From NCBI GenBank assembly GCA_049487715.1, contig CP150578.1:62001-126000 (forward strand): a DNA stretch of 64,000 bases, read 5' to 3'. Of the stretch, positions 27,824 through 37,520 are shown piece by piece. Below the pieces are notes generated by a model, which was not told the origin of the DNA, ran no database searches, and was given only the letters and a program-made list of their open reading frames with translations. This stretch comes from Pycnococcus provasolii. Its lineage: Eukaryota; Chlorophyta; Pseudoscourfieldiophyceae; Pseudoscourfieldiales. The translations under genes and the position numbers were made by a program. Every line of letters begins with the position of its first letter. Position 1 is the first letter of the stretch.

Positions 27824-28224
27824 ATGAAGTTCCTCGAAGACACGGCGTTGTTGGCGTCTCTGAACAACTTCTTGTCGCGTGTTGACGTGGGAGAATGCAT
27901 CGTCAAGGGACGGGCAGAGGCGTACACGTGCAAACTTAGCAAAGTCGAAACGAAACTCTCGCGAAGTGTCGAGCACGAATTCAACACAACGTACGATGTT
28001 TATTCCTACCAACGGGCTGCTGCTGTTGTTGCTCGTGAACCTAAGAGATTCCGTTCTTATCACCCCTTCATTCCACCCCTCCCTTCCATCGACGAAAACA
28101 ACAAACAAAACAATAACAATAAACGCAACAGGTTTGCCGCCGGCATGAGCCCAACAGGAGGACCTGGAGCGCAGAACTACTTCCACGACCACGAGCAGCT
28201 GCAACAACAACAAACTGAGGAAAC

Positions 28225-28260
<36 letters not shown>

Positions 28261-29203
28261 GCCATTGCAAATTCCACAGCAACCATCCTTGACGAGCACA
28301 CTACCAGCAGCAGTCCCTGAAGACCAGCAGCAGCAACCTCAACCATCCACAAGCTACCAATCACAAGGATATCTGCCCACGACGAACACGGGACTTCGGC
28401 TCACGTCAGGAGCAAGCGCGGACGCTGAAACGAGCCTGCCATTTGGAGATGTCAGTGACGCGACGAGCCGGAAAACGCTCGTGTACCTCATCGCGACGCT
28501 CAACCAACTATATCCAGACTACGACTTCTCGCACTTAAGGGCGCACCACTTCAGCCGAGAGGCTAACCTAGATACGTTCAAGGCTGACGTCGACAATACC
28601 ATGCTCGAAGTCGCACGCGAGTGGGCGCAGAGCGCGCGCATGCACGGCGCAAACGGGACGATGCACCTCGGCGACATTGGAAACTTTTCCAAAGCTGGCA
28701 GTTTCTCGCAGTACCTGTGGAGTGCGCTGGAGGAGATGATTGGGAGCATATCTGAGTGCGAAGTGTACACGTACCGCAGCGAGGAGGACCCGGAGAATGA
28801 ACTCGACGGCGACGAGCTTGCGGAGATGGCAGAGGAGGAGTACGACGAGTACTCATACAGCGCATATGCAGACTTGTCGCCAAACGGCCAAGGATCGCCG
28901 GGCTCGACGAGTCCGGCGAAGCCCGTTCTCCCACCGATGTCTTCTTCGAACATCATGAACGTTGACGACTCGACGATGACGCGCATGGGAAGTGGCGTGC
29001 AGCCAAGCACGGGACGCTCGAGCGTGTGGAGCTTCAAGTACTTTTTGTACAACAAGCAGAGGAAACGCGTGTTGTTCTTCACGTGCAAGGCTGTGTCGAA
29101 GCACGCGCTCGCTGCCGTTCGAAGCGGTACCCCGCGTAAGCACTTCGCGACATCCTCCGACGAGGAGCAGGATGAATACACTTTTGACGACATGGAACTG
29201 TAA
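27824..29203 (+). CDS. MAF1: MAF1, repressor of RNA polymerase III
   Basis: From ATG at 27824 the protein has 459 residues and begins MKFLEDTALLASLNNFL, the conserved MAF1 box A start. Box A continues through GRAEAYTCKLSKVE. The later boxes follow: SRKTLVYLIATLNQLYPDYDFSHLRAHHFSRE, then LWSALEEMIGSISECEVYTYRSEED, then SVWSFKYFLYNKQRKRVLFFTCKA. MAF1 binds RNA polymerase III and shuts off tRNA and 5S transcription under stress. Between boxes is a Gln-rich insert (about 125-150, from CAA repeats at 28203-28262). The gene is longer than animal MAF1 (about 256) because of this linker. Confidence 0.94.
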
Positions 29204-29344
29204 ACGTAAAACCAACATTTTTTGGCCCTTTAATTATTATTATTATTATATTTTTTTTTTTGGTGTGTGTGTGTGTGTGTATGGGAGTCAAAGAAAAAAA
29301 GAAAAACTCGAAAGTTCCTAACAAAACATGAAACGTGCGCGCAC

Positions 29345-29791
29345 TTAGATGGCACCAGTGAGTTTGCTGAGAATGGCGCACGTCCCAATGAAGACGGATA
29401 TCCACAGAAAATAGTTTCCGCCCATTTTTGTGTTCGGTCCCCCTCCGAATCCCACGTACTCGTCCCTAAGTTTTTTCTTCTGCTCCATGGACATTTCCTT
29501 TCGCAAAAACAGCTCACCATCCGCCTGCGTGTACTCCGGCTTTTCCGGCTTTTCCGGCTCCTGAGGCTCCTGTGGAGCGTCTGCAGTCCCCCCTAAGATT
29601 TTGTCGAGGTTATCCTCTTGACTTGATCTCGTAAGCACGACCCTGGAATGGAAGGGACCAAAGCGACTGACTCTGGAGGGAACACCAAGACGAGAGACAA
29701 CACCAGCACGAGCAGTAGTGGTGCTAGCACGAGCAGTAGTGGTGCTAGCACGAGCAGACGAGCACAACTTCGATGGCATGGCGAACGGCAT
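29345..29791 (-). CDS. small plastid-targeted single-pass membrane protein, unknown
   Basis: From Met at 29791 the protein has 148 residues. The first 50 are Ser/Ala/Arg/Thr-rich like a plastid transit peptide. A 21-base tandem duplication (29707-29748) doubles ARASTTT within it. The middle is acidic and repetitive (PQEPQEPEKPEKPE). The C-terminus holds the conserved-looking block LRDEYVGFGGGPN, then one membrane helix (NYFLWISVFIGTCAILSKL). I do not recognise the family by name. The pattern suggests a thylakoid or envelope membrane protein of the green lineage. The gene is convergent with MAF1 across 141 bases that include a GT microsatellite. Confidence 0.7.
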   Translation of the reverse strand: MPFAMPSKLCSSARASTTTARASTTTARAGVVSRLGVPSRVSRFGPFHSRVVLTRSSQEDNLDKILGGTADAPQEPQEPEKPEKPEYTQADGELFLRKEMSMEQKKKLRDEYVGFGGGPNTKMGGNYFLWISVFIGTCAILSKLTGAI

Positions 29792-30328
29792 GATGCTTGC
29801 TTGTGTATTTATTTTTGAGAGACTGTGCGCACGATTGCGACCACTGGAGGGGCGTGCTGCGTCAGAAAATAATAATGCATGTGGTAGCAAATCAAAGCAT
29901 GGAAAACCATTTAACAATATGGGGATACCGGTTCACCCCCCTAAAAAAACCCGAGCTACCCTTAGGGTTACGTGGAAACCCTAACCCGAGGTACCTACCT
30001 GAGGTCCCATGTTGTATCCTCGTATGGCGTTCCTGGTATGGCGTCGACGCTCACACAGTACGCTCTCCATATACATACTGTATGTGGATGGATGAAAACA
30101 ACATGTATTCATGGTTGAACACCACCTCGAAATTGGGATCAACATATATATATATATATATGCGTTCATGCGCGCGCGTGCATGCGTGTACTGAATTTGG
30201 ATCTTCAGTCAAGCATAGCCAGCCAGCCGTACGTACATGTACGTACCAGTTCTTCAATAATTTACACACTTTGTTGACTTGCAATTAAAATAAATATATC
30301 TTGTCATCCTCGCACGGAAAACTACACA
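29792..30328. other. spacer, small plastid protein start / LRR gene end
   Basis: No gene. It contains a short two-way telomere-type element (ACCCTTAGGGTT...AACCCTAACCC, 29958-29988), an AT dinucleotide run (30146-30162), and an 18-base palindrome (GTACGTACATGTACGTAC, 30229-30246). Confidence 0.6.
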
Positions 30329-31675
30329 TCATCTCCCTCGAGGTTCTCTCGTCCCGCCGAACGCCAGGCCGCCGCCACGACCGCTCAGGCCACGGCCGCC
30401 ATGCTTGAACAGACCCGCGTCGCTGCCCGTCGCCAAGTTGCGGTGACGCAGCGTGTAGTTCTGTATCGGGTGAACGTGCCCCTTGCCCCACACGTTCAGG
30501 TTCGGCATGTGGCGGAGCGCCTTCTCGTGCTTCAGCTGAATGCGATTCAGCGCGCGAAAGCGAAGGCGGCTCTGCTCCAACAATGAGTCCAGCTGAGACA
30601 CGAGACGGCCTTTCGGGTCGTCGAAGCTGTTGCCCTTCAGCTCAATCTCCGCGACGCGGTTGTCCTTGTTCTCCTGGATCGCGCGAATCAGCGCCTTCAG
30701 TCCCTGCACCGTCACGTAGTTGCTGTTCAGGCCGATTTCCGTGACTGTGTGATTCATCTTGATCACATCCGCAATCAGCTCGACGCCGTAGTCGTACAGG
30801 CAGTTGCGAGACAGGTTGAGGTGCTGAAGCGTCGCGTTGAAGCTGAAGCCAGCCTCGCCCCCGCCGTCCAGCGCGTCAGAGAGCACTTCCATGCCCGCAA
30901 AGTCCTTTCCGCCATCCGTGAGGCTGTTGCTCTGCAGGTCAAGGCTGAGCAGCGTGTGGTTCGCCCGAAGTCCGTTCGCGAGCGCCTTGAGCCCCTGGCT
31001 TGTGATGCCGCACTCCATGAGAGTGAGCTCCGTCAAGTTGGTCGCGGGGTTGAGCAGAACGGTGGCGATGGTGGAAGGCGAGCCGGACCCCATGGCGTTG
31101 CCGTCGAGGTACAGGCACTCGAGCTTGGTGGACTTCTGCGCGCTCGCGAGCATATCCTCGACGTCCATGGCACGCAGGTGCCAGTACGCGCAGTTCGCCA
31201 CGGTGAGGTTGTCGTCGCGCAGGTCGTCCATCACCTTGACGAAGAGTCGTCTGAATTCTTCCTCTTTCTTCTTCTTTTTGTTCTCGAGGTATTCTTCGCT
31301 GTGACTTCCGAGGCTTGTGAGCGACTTCCTGCTCGGGCTCCCGCTTCCTGGCGTGTTTGCGCGGTTTCCTGAAGGTGCATCTTGGCTGCTTGCGGCGGAG
31401 AGCAGTCCCGCGCGCATGCGCGCCCCGCCTACGGCGGAGCTGACGGTTCTCGGCGGCCAGTGCGCCGCCTGGGACAGAAGGAGTGCGGAAGACGGCGACC
31501 CAAAAGATGGCGACCCTCCCGTCCCTGGCGTCGATGCCCTCGATGCTGGGCTAGTTGCAGACTTATTCGCAGGTCCCGAACGCGGCGGCGTACGTGCAAG
31601 TTCGTTCGCAGACATTGACGACGGGGTAGGAGTCTCCGCCAAGGCTGCGGACACCGAAGAGCGCGTAGACACCAT
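30329..31675 (-). CDS. leucine-rich repeat protein (ribonuclease-inhibitor type)
   Basis: The 448-residue protein has a Ser/Pro/Thr-rich N-terminal third, a short basic coiled stretch (ENKKKKKEEEFRRLF), and then five to six RI-type LRRs (about 185-345). Examples are LTELTLMECGITSQGLKALANGL, LLSLDLQSNSLTDGG and LQHLNLSRNCLYDYGVELIADVI. The C-terminus is Gly/Arg-rich (RGLSGRGGG), which resembles RNA-binding or methylated RGG tails. No NACHT, kinase or F-box domain is present. Proteins of this type act as interaction scaffolds. A specific function cannot be named. Confidence 0.8.
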   Translation of the reverse strand: MVSTRSSVSAALAETPTPSSMSANELARTPPRSGPANKSATSPASRASTPGTGGSPSFGSPSSALLLSQAAHWPPRTVSSAVGGARMRAGLLSAASSQDAPSGNRANTPGSGSPSRKSLTSLGSHSEEYLENKKKKKEEEFRRLFVKVMDDLRDDNLTVANCAYWHLRAMDVEDMLASAQKSTKLECLYLDGNAMGSGSPSTIATVLLNPATNLTELTLMECGITSQGLKALANGLRANHTLLSLDLQSNSLTDGGKDFAGMEVLSDALDGGGEAGFSFNATLQHLNLSRNCLYDYGVELIADVIKMNHTVTEIGLNSNYVTVQGLKALIRAIQENKDNRVAEIELKGNSFDDPKGRLVSQLDSLLEQSRLRFRALNRIQLKHEKALRHMPNLNVWGKGHVHPIQNYTLRHRNLATGSDAGLFKHGGRGLSGRGGGLAFGGTREPRGR

Positions 31676-32596
31676 ACCAATAATTAATTGCTTATTTAGT
31701 TATCTACACCTATTTACGATAAGTAAGAGCGAGCACACACACACACACAAGAAACACTCCCTTAAGTTAAGTTAAGGCGAGAGACAACTTATTTGCAAGA
31801 AGGGAAAAGAGCGAGCAAGTGTGAAATAAATAAAATGCCTTAATTAATGTCGCCCCTTAAGGCCGAACTCGTGTGAGCTTTGCGTCTCAGGAGAATGGTG
31901 GGCCGCGTATACCCTTTTCCGTGGCGTCGAGTCTTGCTTGGGTGCCACAACGAATAGGTTTCCACTTTCCTCTTACGTAGAGAGCTTTGCAACGAGCTGT
32001 TTGTGGCTATCACCACTTAAGGTTAATAAACTGACCAGGGCATAGCACCGTACCACTGGTCTAACGGCCAAAGCTTCTGGGGGGTAAAGGTGGTCCAGAA
32101 GCTTTTGTTTGGGGCAAGAGTCTAGACGGTACAGTGTTTACCACCGGTAACTTATGTGCTGGAATGCACGCGTATGGGAAGGACTTGTTCGCTGTACCAC
32201 CGGTGTAATAAGCCAAATAAGGCCTGCTTGTATGTAAGGAGCTTTTTATAAAACACAGCCTGATAATTAATTTTAATTTTAAGGGACGTGGTGCAAGGCC
32301 ATTTGATGCATGCTGTTTCTTGGCTCTTTTTTATTTGGAGGATCGGTTGTTAGGGTTGTAGGGTTAGGGTTGGAGGGTTAGGGGTTAGGGTTGGTGGGTT
32401 AGGGTTAGGGTTGCAGGGTTAGGGGTTCGAGGGGCCCTCAACCGTTTTTTCTCCAACGCGGCGGACATTTCCGACATTAGCAAAATAAATCGCCGAACCA
32501 CGGTATCTCGCTTCTGTGCTTCTTCCCTTTGGTTTGGTCGTCGAAGTTCCCAGAGGAGTCTGGAGGACAATTAATTTCAAAGGCACATCACTCGTC
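31676..32596. other. divergent spacer, LRR / phospholipase A2-like
   Basis: No protein gene. From 31840 to 32330 there is unusual structured sequence: three copies of TACCAC[C/T]GGT (32051, 32140, 32196) and a 10-base inverted repeat AAGCTTCTGG/CCAGAAGCTT (about 32071 and 32094). A telomere-type array follows at 32349-32426, then GGGGCCC (32431-32437). A (CA)n run lies at 31735-31750. Confidence 0.55.
32349..32426 (-). repeat. interstitial telomere-type (TTAGGG)n array, degenerate
   Basis: About nine GGTTAGGG units interspersed with GTTGTAGGG, GTTGGAGGG and GTTGGTGGG variants. It is in the LRR/phospholipase divergent spacer, ending about 170 bases before the phospholipase start at 32597. Confidence 0.9.
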
Positions 32597-33601
32597 ATGA
32601 TGTCCTTCCTCCTTCTCCTTCTTCTTCACCTCCTGGTGGTGGTGGTGCTTCCTGGTGGTGATGGTGCTTTTGTGGTGATGTCGGCGGCATCCTCATCCTC
32701 ATCCTCATCCTCATCAGTGTCCCATCCAGCTACTCATACTACGCTCAGTAGTAATCGCGAGATGGAGGCACCCACTTTAGGGTATGTGCCAACCATGCGC
32801 GTTTGCGGAAACTACTGTGGACCTGGGTGGTGCGGAGGAACGTACGTACAGGAAGGTCCGCAGTGCCCGTTCGACCAGCTGCCCACAGACTGCAACGACG
32901 CGTGCTGCAAAGTACACGACCAGTGCTGCCGCGAGGATGCCCTCGAGCACAAGGGATGCGACCAGGCACTCGTGCAGTGCATCACGGACTGCGCGCCGTC
33001 GTTCGACCCAGGCGGCGAAGACCCAGATCCTGGGCCATACGCACCGGGACCAGGAACGAAGTGCGACGAAATGACCAGCAACTGGGTGCGGCGCGTCATG
33101 CAAAGCGCAATCAACCTCGACGTCGGACAGTGCGGCGGATTTGCAACCGCCACAGTCACGGACGCGCCTCCTGGCGCGCACACGCACGGCGCAGGTGCCA
33201 TGCCTCTCACGGCGGGCGGGTACCACGCGTGGCAAATCATGGGGAAGGGTGTGCTCAGCTACATGTTCGCATTCACGCAAACGACGAGCTGGTCCGTGCT
33301 CACGAACACGGGAACGGTTGCACTCGTCAACCGCGACAACTTCGAGCACATGGCACGCAACGAGCCGTACAACGCGGCAGCGCCTGACTTGTGCTGCGAC
33401 TCGCGAAACGTCAAGAGCACCGTGTATGAGCAGGGCGTAGGGATAGATCCTTGCGAACTATCGGGGGATGGCACGTGCGAGGTGTTTGTTGTTGCCCGGT
33501 GCGACAACTCCTACACCGAATGTGCGGGTAGGTACAGTTTCGACTTTCTTGCTGATAAGGTTGGCGAAGGAGGTCTGCGCGAGGTTCGCGCGCAAGTTTG
33601 A
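32597..33601 (+). CDS. secreted phospholipase A2-like protein with extra C-terminal domain
   Basis: From Met at 32597 the protein has 334 residues. It begins with a Leu/Val-rich secretory signal (LLLLLLHLLVVVVLPGG). The PLA2 domain (about 66-125) has the calcium loop YCGPGWCGG (73-81) and the catalytic pair His107-Asp108 in CCKVHDQCC, with many paired cysteines, as in plant low-molecular-weight PLA2s. These enzymes release sn-2 fatty acids from phospholipids, usually in the secretory pathway. Plant PLA2s end soon after this domain. Here about 180 further residues (Cys-rich, with GYHAWQIMGKG and CDNSYTECAGRYSF) form an unrecognised second domain. The start upstream at 32516 would put an extra 27 residues before the signal and is not favoured. 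Confidence 0.85.
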   Translation: MMSFLLLLLLHLLVVVVLPGGDGAFVVMSAASSSSSSSSSVSHPATHTTLSSNREMEAPTLGYVPTMRVCGNYCGPGWCGGTYVQEGPQCPFDQLPTDCNDACCKVHDQCCREDALEHKGCDQALVQCITDCAPSFDPGGEDPDPGPYAPGPGTKCDEMTSNWVRRVMQSAINLDVGQCGGFATATVTDAPPGAHTHGAGAMPLTAGGYHAWQIMGKGVLSYMFAFTQTTSWSVLTNTGTVALVNRDNFEHMARNEPYNAAAPDLCCDSRNVKSTVYEQGVGIDPCELSGDGTCEVFVVARCDNSYTECAGRYSFDFLADKVGEGGLREVRAQV

Positions 33602-33827
33602 CGAGTAAAACATATGTAGAAAAGTAGCAATGAAACGTAATTGAGTGTACTTCACTTCGTCCATTCACACCACGCGCACGTTTGGCGTTATTTACAGAGG
33701 CTATAAGGAGGATAAATAGAAATTGTTTACAACATCAATAATCGAGTGCAATGTCTACCTCACGAGAAAGAGTAGATGAGTGGTGGCGACTAGCTGCTAG
33801 CTGCTAGCTGCTTCATGATAGCAAGCC

Positions 33828-35348
33828 TCAGCTAAAGTCTCGATCTGGGAAGATGACCGGCGCCGCCAGGGTCCACGCGTACAGCAACCAGCATGCCCAT
33901 GACGCAACGCCTTTGACCCACACAGACGTCCAACCGCCGTCCGCCTCCACCGTGTGTCGCGACACGGTGCCGCTTAGACTCCATCCGTTGAACAGCATCG
34001 CCAGGTACATGCACGCGAGAGCGAAATATCCCAGGAAGAAGTCAGGTCGGTGGTCAAGCTCCCACCCGCCGCCGGCGCCACCCTCGACGTCCCCTCCACC
34101 TCCACCGAATCCCATCGCCTTGGCATTCGAACCCGTGCGAAAGGCTGTCCACACGACAGCCATCACGCCGAACACGAAGGCTATGCCATTCGTCCACGCA
34201 GGGCCGTCGCTGAGGTGCTTGGGAAAGCACCCGTCGTCCTCGGGCATCGAGCGCAGCGCCGATCCGACGAGAATGGTTGTGTAGAACAGAACGGCGCCTG
34301 ATGTCAGAAGGCCGGCGTTCACTCCAGCTTCCTGCCGCCTCTGCTGCCAGCTGATGGACAGGACGGTGACGATCGACCCGAACACGAGCTGCGTGGTGAG
34401 CAGCCCGATAGACGTACTGCACTGCGCGTTGGGTGCGAATGTGTGGTACAGCACGCCCAGGACGCACAAGCTTGCGATGTACAGCACGAGCGTGGCGGCG
34501 ACCATCAGGTATGTCCACTCACGTTCGAGCCAGTCGGCATTCCAAAGATATACGATGTCCAGCAGCACGACCATCTGCAGCAGAAGGAATACGCCGGAGG
34601 CGATGCGTGCAAGCTGGCCGTACCAAACGAAGTCCGTGCCTGGGATAACGAGAGGCATAACGATGATCACGGCTAGGAGGAGCGTCTTCACGGTGAAGAA
34701 GGCTGTGTGCAACGGCAGTCGTGGGCTGTCGCTCTCGGCCACGCCAACGAGAGCGAGGCTCATCACGGCGAAGAAGAGCCATCCTGAGAAGCTTAGGCGC
34801 AGCACGGTTTCCTTTCCCACGCACGTTTCGCGCGCGCTTCGCCCGTGCGGCGGGGGCGGCGGCGGGCTCGGCGGCGGCGGGCTCGGCGGCGGTGGCGGCG
34901 GGTACTTCTTTCCAGTGACAGAGTCGACCGCATCGCGTGCCGCGTCCACCGCACCCGCGACGGCGTCGGCGGCGTTTCCGGCGACGGCTGACGCGTTTCC
35001 GACGAAGTTCTTGATGGATTCCGGCGTCGCGGCGCCCGCGGCGTTACCTGCGGCGTTTCCCGCCGCGACCGCGGTAGCTCCCGCGGCGTTTCCTGCCCAG
35101 CTCGTTACAGTCGGCGCGGTTCCGTCGACGTCGCAGTGCTCGAGTCCAGGTAGCACGTGCAGTGCACCCGCCGCGAAGTCGCGGCCGATCCACGTCATGA
35201 CGGCGATTGTGATCAAGTAGAAGACGTAGTACAGTCGCGCGTACCGAGGTCTCACGCCGACGTGTCCGTCTTGGTTCTCCGAGCTCGAGCTTGCGCCTCC
35301 ACCGCAAGGCGCGCAGAGCGAGCACGTGCAGCACGAGAAGCAAGGCAT
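33828..35348 (-). CDS. SERINC/TMS1 family membrane protein
   Basis: The 506-residue protein begins MPCFSCCTCSLCAPC, the Cys-rich start of SERINC proteins, and has about ten membrane helices. Family landmarks include RYARLYYVFYLITIAVMTWIGRDF, KETVLRLSFSGWLFFAVMSLALVGV and PLHTAFFTVKTLLLAVIIVMPLVIPG. SERINCs are multi-pass proteins linked to serine-lipid synthesis and lipid scrambling. In place of the short luminal loop after helix 1 there is an Ala/Gly/Asn-rich and Pro-rich insert (YPPPPPPSPPPPSPPPPPP, about 155-175), an extensin-like sequence unusual for the family. The gene is convergent with the phospholipase gene across 226 bases. Confidence 0.9.
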   Translation of the reverse strand: MPCFSCCTCSLCAPCGGGASSSSENQDGHVGVRPRYARLYYVFYLITIAVMTWIGRDFAAGALHVLPGLEHCDVDGTAPTVTSWAGNAAGATAVAAGNAAGNAAGAATPESIKNFVGNASAVAGNAADAVAGAVDAARDAVDSVTGKKYPPPPPPSPPPPSPPPPPPHGRSARETCVGKETVLRLSFSGWLFFAVMSLALVGVAESDSPRLPLHTAFFTVKTLLLAVIIVMPLVIPGTDFVWYGQLARIASGVFLLLQMVVLLDIVYLWNADWLEREWTYLMVAATLVLYIASLCVLGVLYHTFAPNAQCSTSIGLLTTQLVFGSIVTVLSISWQQRRQEAGVNAGLLTSGAVLFYTTILVGSALRSMPEDDGCFPKHLSDGPAWTNGIAFVFGVMAVVWTAFRTGSNAKAMGFGGGGGDVEGGAGGGWELDHRPDFFLGYFALACMYLAMLFNGWSLSGTVSRHTVEADGGWTSVWVKGVASWACWLLYAWTLAAPVIFPDRDFS

Positions 35349-35975
35349 AGATCAGGTGTATTGTTTCCCTTCCTTCCCAGAAGTTCGTGCTTGCAAGGTG
35401 GTGGTTGTGTCCACAGGAGGTGCACTCACAAGAAACACACAAAGCCGTCGGATTTCGCCTTTACTTAGCGATTGATTTACACTTAAAGTTTAACGTGTGA
35501 GCTGGGACTCCCTTAAGCTGCTCCACTTAAGTCCCTTAAGGTTAACACACCTTGTTTTAAAAAAAGATGGCTCAACCCCTAATTAACCTCCCTAAACGTT
35601 GGCCTTTCCCTTTCAGCTGTCGTTTCAGCAGGTGCGTACCTTATGCGGTAGAGGTAGTTGGAGAATGGTTGGGAGGACGCCTTTCACCGCCCATTCACCA
35701 CGTGGCATTCATGCTTCGAAGAGCAGGCCTGAAACAAACCTTGAAAAACAACACCACATATAGCCATTACCCTAATACCCGAGTCCCCTAATAACGTTAG
35801 GGTTTCTTCGTAACCCTAGTTTTCGTATCGTAACCCTAGTTTCCTAACCCTAGTTTCCTAACCCTAGTTTTCGTATCGTAACCCTAGTTTGTTTTCTTCT
35901 TCCCTCCCTATACCCTAATCCTATACCCTAATCCTCCCCCCATGAAAGAGCCCACGCCTATTCATTCTTCCAAGA
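35349..35975. other. divergent spacer, SERINC / Alfin-domain gene
   Basis: No gene. It contains CTTAAG-rich sequence (35490-35545) and a telomere-type array (35770-35935) that ends 40 bases before the Alfin-domain start. Confidence 0.65.
35770..35935 (+). repeat. interstitial telomere-type array with AACCCTAGTTT units
   Basis: About ten CCCTA units, mostly as repeated TAACCCTAGTTTTCGTATCG or CCTAACCCTAGTTT blocks, with one inverted TTAGGG unit near 35799. It sits immediately upstream of the Alfin-domain gene. Confidence 0.9.
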
Positions 35976-37418
35976 ATGGCGGCGGCGGGGGAGAGTAGGA
36001 ATCCAGCAGTGCCCGTATCTGGTGGTGTGGCCAATATGGACGACTCATCTGCAGCTCTTGAAGGTGCTTTAATCCACAGGGACTCTGCTGAAGCTGCTGA
36101 AGATGAACCCGAACAAAGGGTGGGTCATGGGATCCTCCCTCAGCCTCATGACGCTCGTCGTGATGGGTCTGGTGTGGTCTCTGCGGGTGCGGTCTCTGCC
36201 CCTGGGGGTGGCATGATGGAACCACCACCACCAGGGTTGGATCAGGGCGGTGTCATGGATGTTTCGCACGAGTCATCCCTTCGTAATCAAAATGCGTGTG
36301 CGGCTCGTGCGCCTGAGGAGGATGATGATAACGCAAACCTTAGTGGTGAAGACTTCACTAAGAGGCATTCACAACAGGAACAAGAGGCCATCACCACCTT
36401 GCAGCAGTCACAGAAGAAGCAAGAAGAGGAGGAGGGGGGTGATGTGCAGCCACCTCCGCCTCCCACCTTCAAAGCTTCGCAGGAGCCGTCCCCTCCAGGT
36501 GGAGGAGGACATGTCCCGTCCCGTGCTGAAGATGTTGACGCCTCACATCCTCCACCTCCACAACCGCCGCCGCCGCCGCCCCCGGCGCATCTGCAACAAC
36601 CAGAACAAACACGCGAACCACCGCCGCCACTCGAACCGCCGCCACCGCCGAACTCGCAAGACGAGGAAAATGATAACCAACCGCCCATAGTCACGACGAC
36701 ACTAAGCAGACACGTCAGCGTCGTCTACGAGGACCTGTTCGGACGAAGGCGAGGGCTCATCAAGGCGCTCGTCGACGAACCGGATAAACTCTTCGACGTG
36801 TGCGACCCCAACCGAGAAAACCTCGCGCTGTACGCACGACCGGACGGAACGTGGCACACAGACCCGCCAGAGGAGGAGGTACCCGCGTCGCTGCCCGAAC
36901 CGTGCTTGGGCATCAACTTTGCGAGAGATGGCATGGCACGCGGCGACTGGCTACGCCTCGTCGCCGTGCACGCAGACTCGTGGCTCATGGCCATCATGTC
37001 GTACCACTCGTGCCTATTGTCTGCAAAGGATCGACTCAGCCTCTTCAAGGCGATTAACAGCTTGCCAACGGTGTACGAAAGCGTCATGAAGGCAAACCCA
37101 TTCATCCAAAGGAGCGAAGCAACAGGCGCCGCTGCAGCCGTATGGGGCGCCCACGCCGCCGCCGCTGCACATGCCGCCGCTGCCGCCGCCGCCGCACATG
37201 CCACCGCTGCCGCCGCCATCGCGGCAGGTGCTGCAGCTGCTGGCGCTGGCGCGCCCCCTCCGCCGGCAGCATCATCGCTTGCACGGCCACCGCCGCCGCC
37301 GCCACAATTTCAAATGCCACCTCCGCCACCTCCGCCGCTAGCAGCCACGGCGGCAGCGGCGGCAGCGGCGCCGCAACCGCCTTCGACAACCGAGTTTGTG
37401 GATGGTAGTGCAATGTAA
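35976..37418 (+). CDS. Alfin-domain protein lacking the PHD finger
   Basis: The 480-residue protein has a Pro/Gln/Glu-rich N-terminus (1-235), an Alfin N-terminal domain (about 240-370), then an Ala- and Pro-rich tail. The Alfin domain is clear: VYEDLFGRRRGLIKALVDEPDKLFDVCDPNRENLALYARPDGTWH, then PEPCLGINFARDGMARGDWLRLVAVHADSWL, then RLSLFKAINSLPTVYESVM. Plant Alfin-like proteins end in a PHD finger that reads H3K4me3. Here there is no Cys/His cluster after residue 370, only HAAAA and PPPPPP repeats. It is probably a nuclear, possibly Polycomb-associated, regulator that lost or never had its histone reader. Confidence 0.88.
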   Translation: MAAAGESRNPAVPVSGGVANMDDSSAALEGALIHRDSAEAAEDEPEQRVGHGILPQPHDARRDGSGVVSAGAVSAPGGGMMEPPPPGLDQGGVMDVSHESSLRNQNACAARAPEEDDDNANLSGEDFTKRHSQQEQEAITTLQQSQKKQEEEEGGDVQPPPPPTFKASQEPSPPGGGGHVPSRAEDVDASHPPPPQPPPPPPPAHLQQPEQTREPPPPLEPPPPPNSQDEENDNQPPIVTTTLSRHVSVVYEDLFGRRRGLIKALVDEPDKLFDVCDPNRENLALYARPDGTWHTDPPEEEVPASLPEPCLGINFARDGMARGDWLRLVAVHADSWLMAIMSYHSCLLSAKDRLSLFKAINSLPTVYESVMKANPFIQRSEATGAAAAVWGAHAAAAAHAAAAAAAAHATAAAAIAAGAAAAGAGAPPPPAASSLARPPPPPPQFQMPPPPPPPLAATAAAAAAAPQPPSTTEFVDGSAM

Positions 37419-37520
37419 AAATAAACATAAAGCTAAAATCGCTCATTCAGTAATGGAACGTACTTTACTTTGATATCATCGTCCATTCTACTATCCATAT
37501 TGCCGCCACGCACGTTGCGT

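Noticed and set aside
30229-30246. 18-base palindrome as a regulatory operator
   Set aside because: Single copy made of GTAC units beside other simple sequence; chance is likely.
32041-32130. Possible tRNA or snRNA in the structured spacer
   Set aside because: No T-loop consensus, no anticodon stem and no U1/U2/U4/U5/U6 landmarks.
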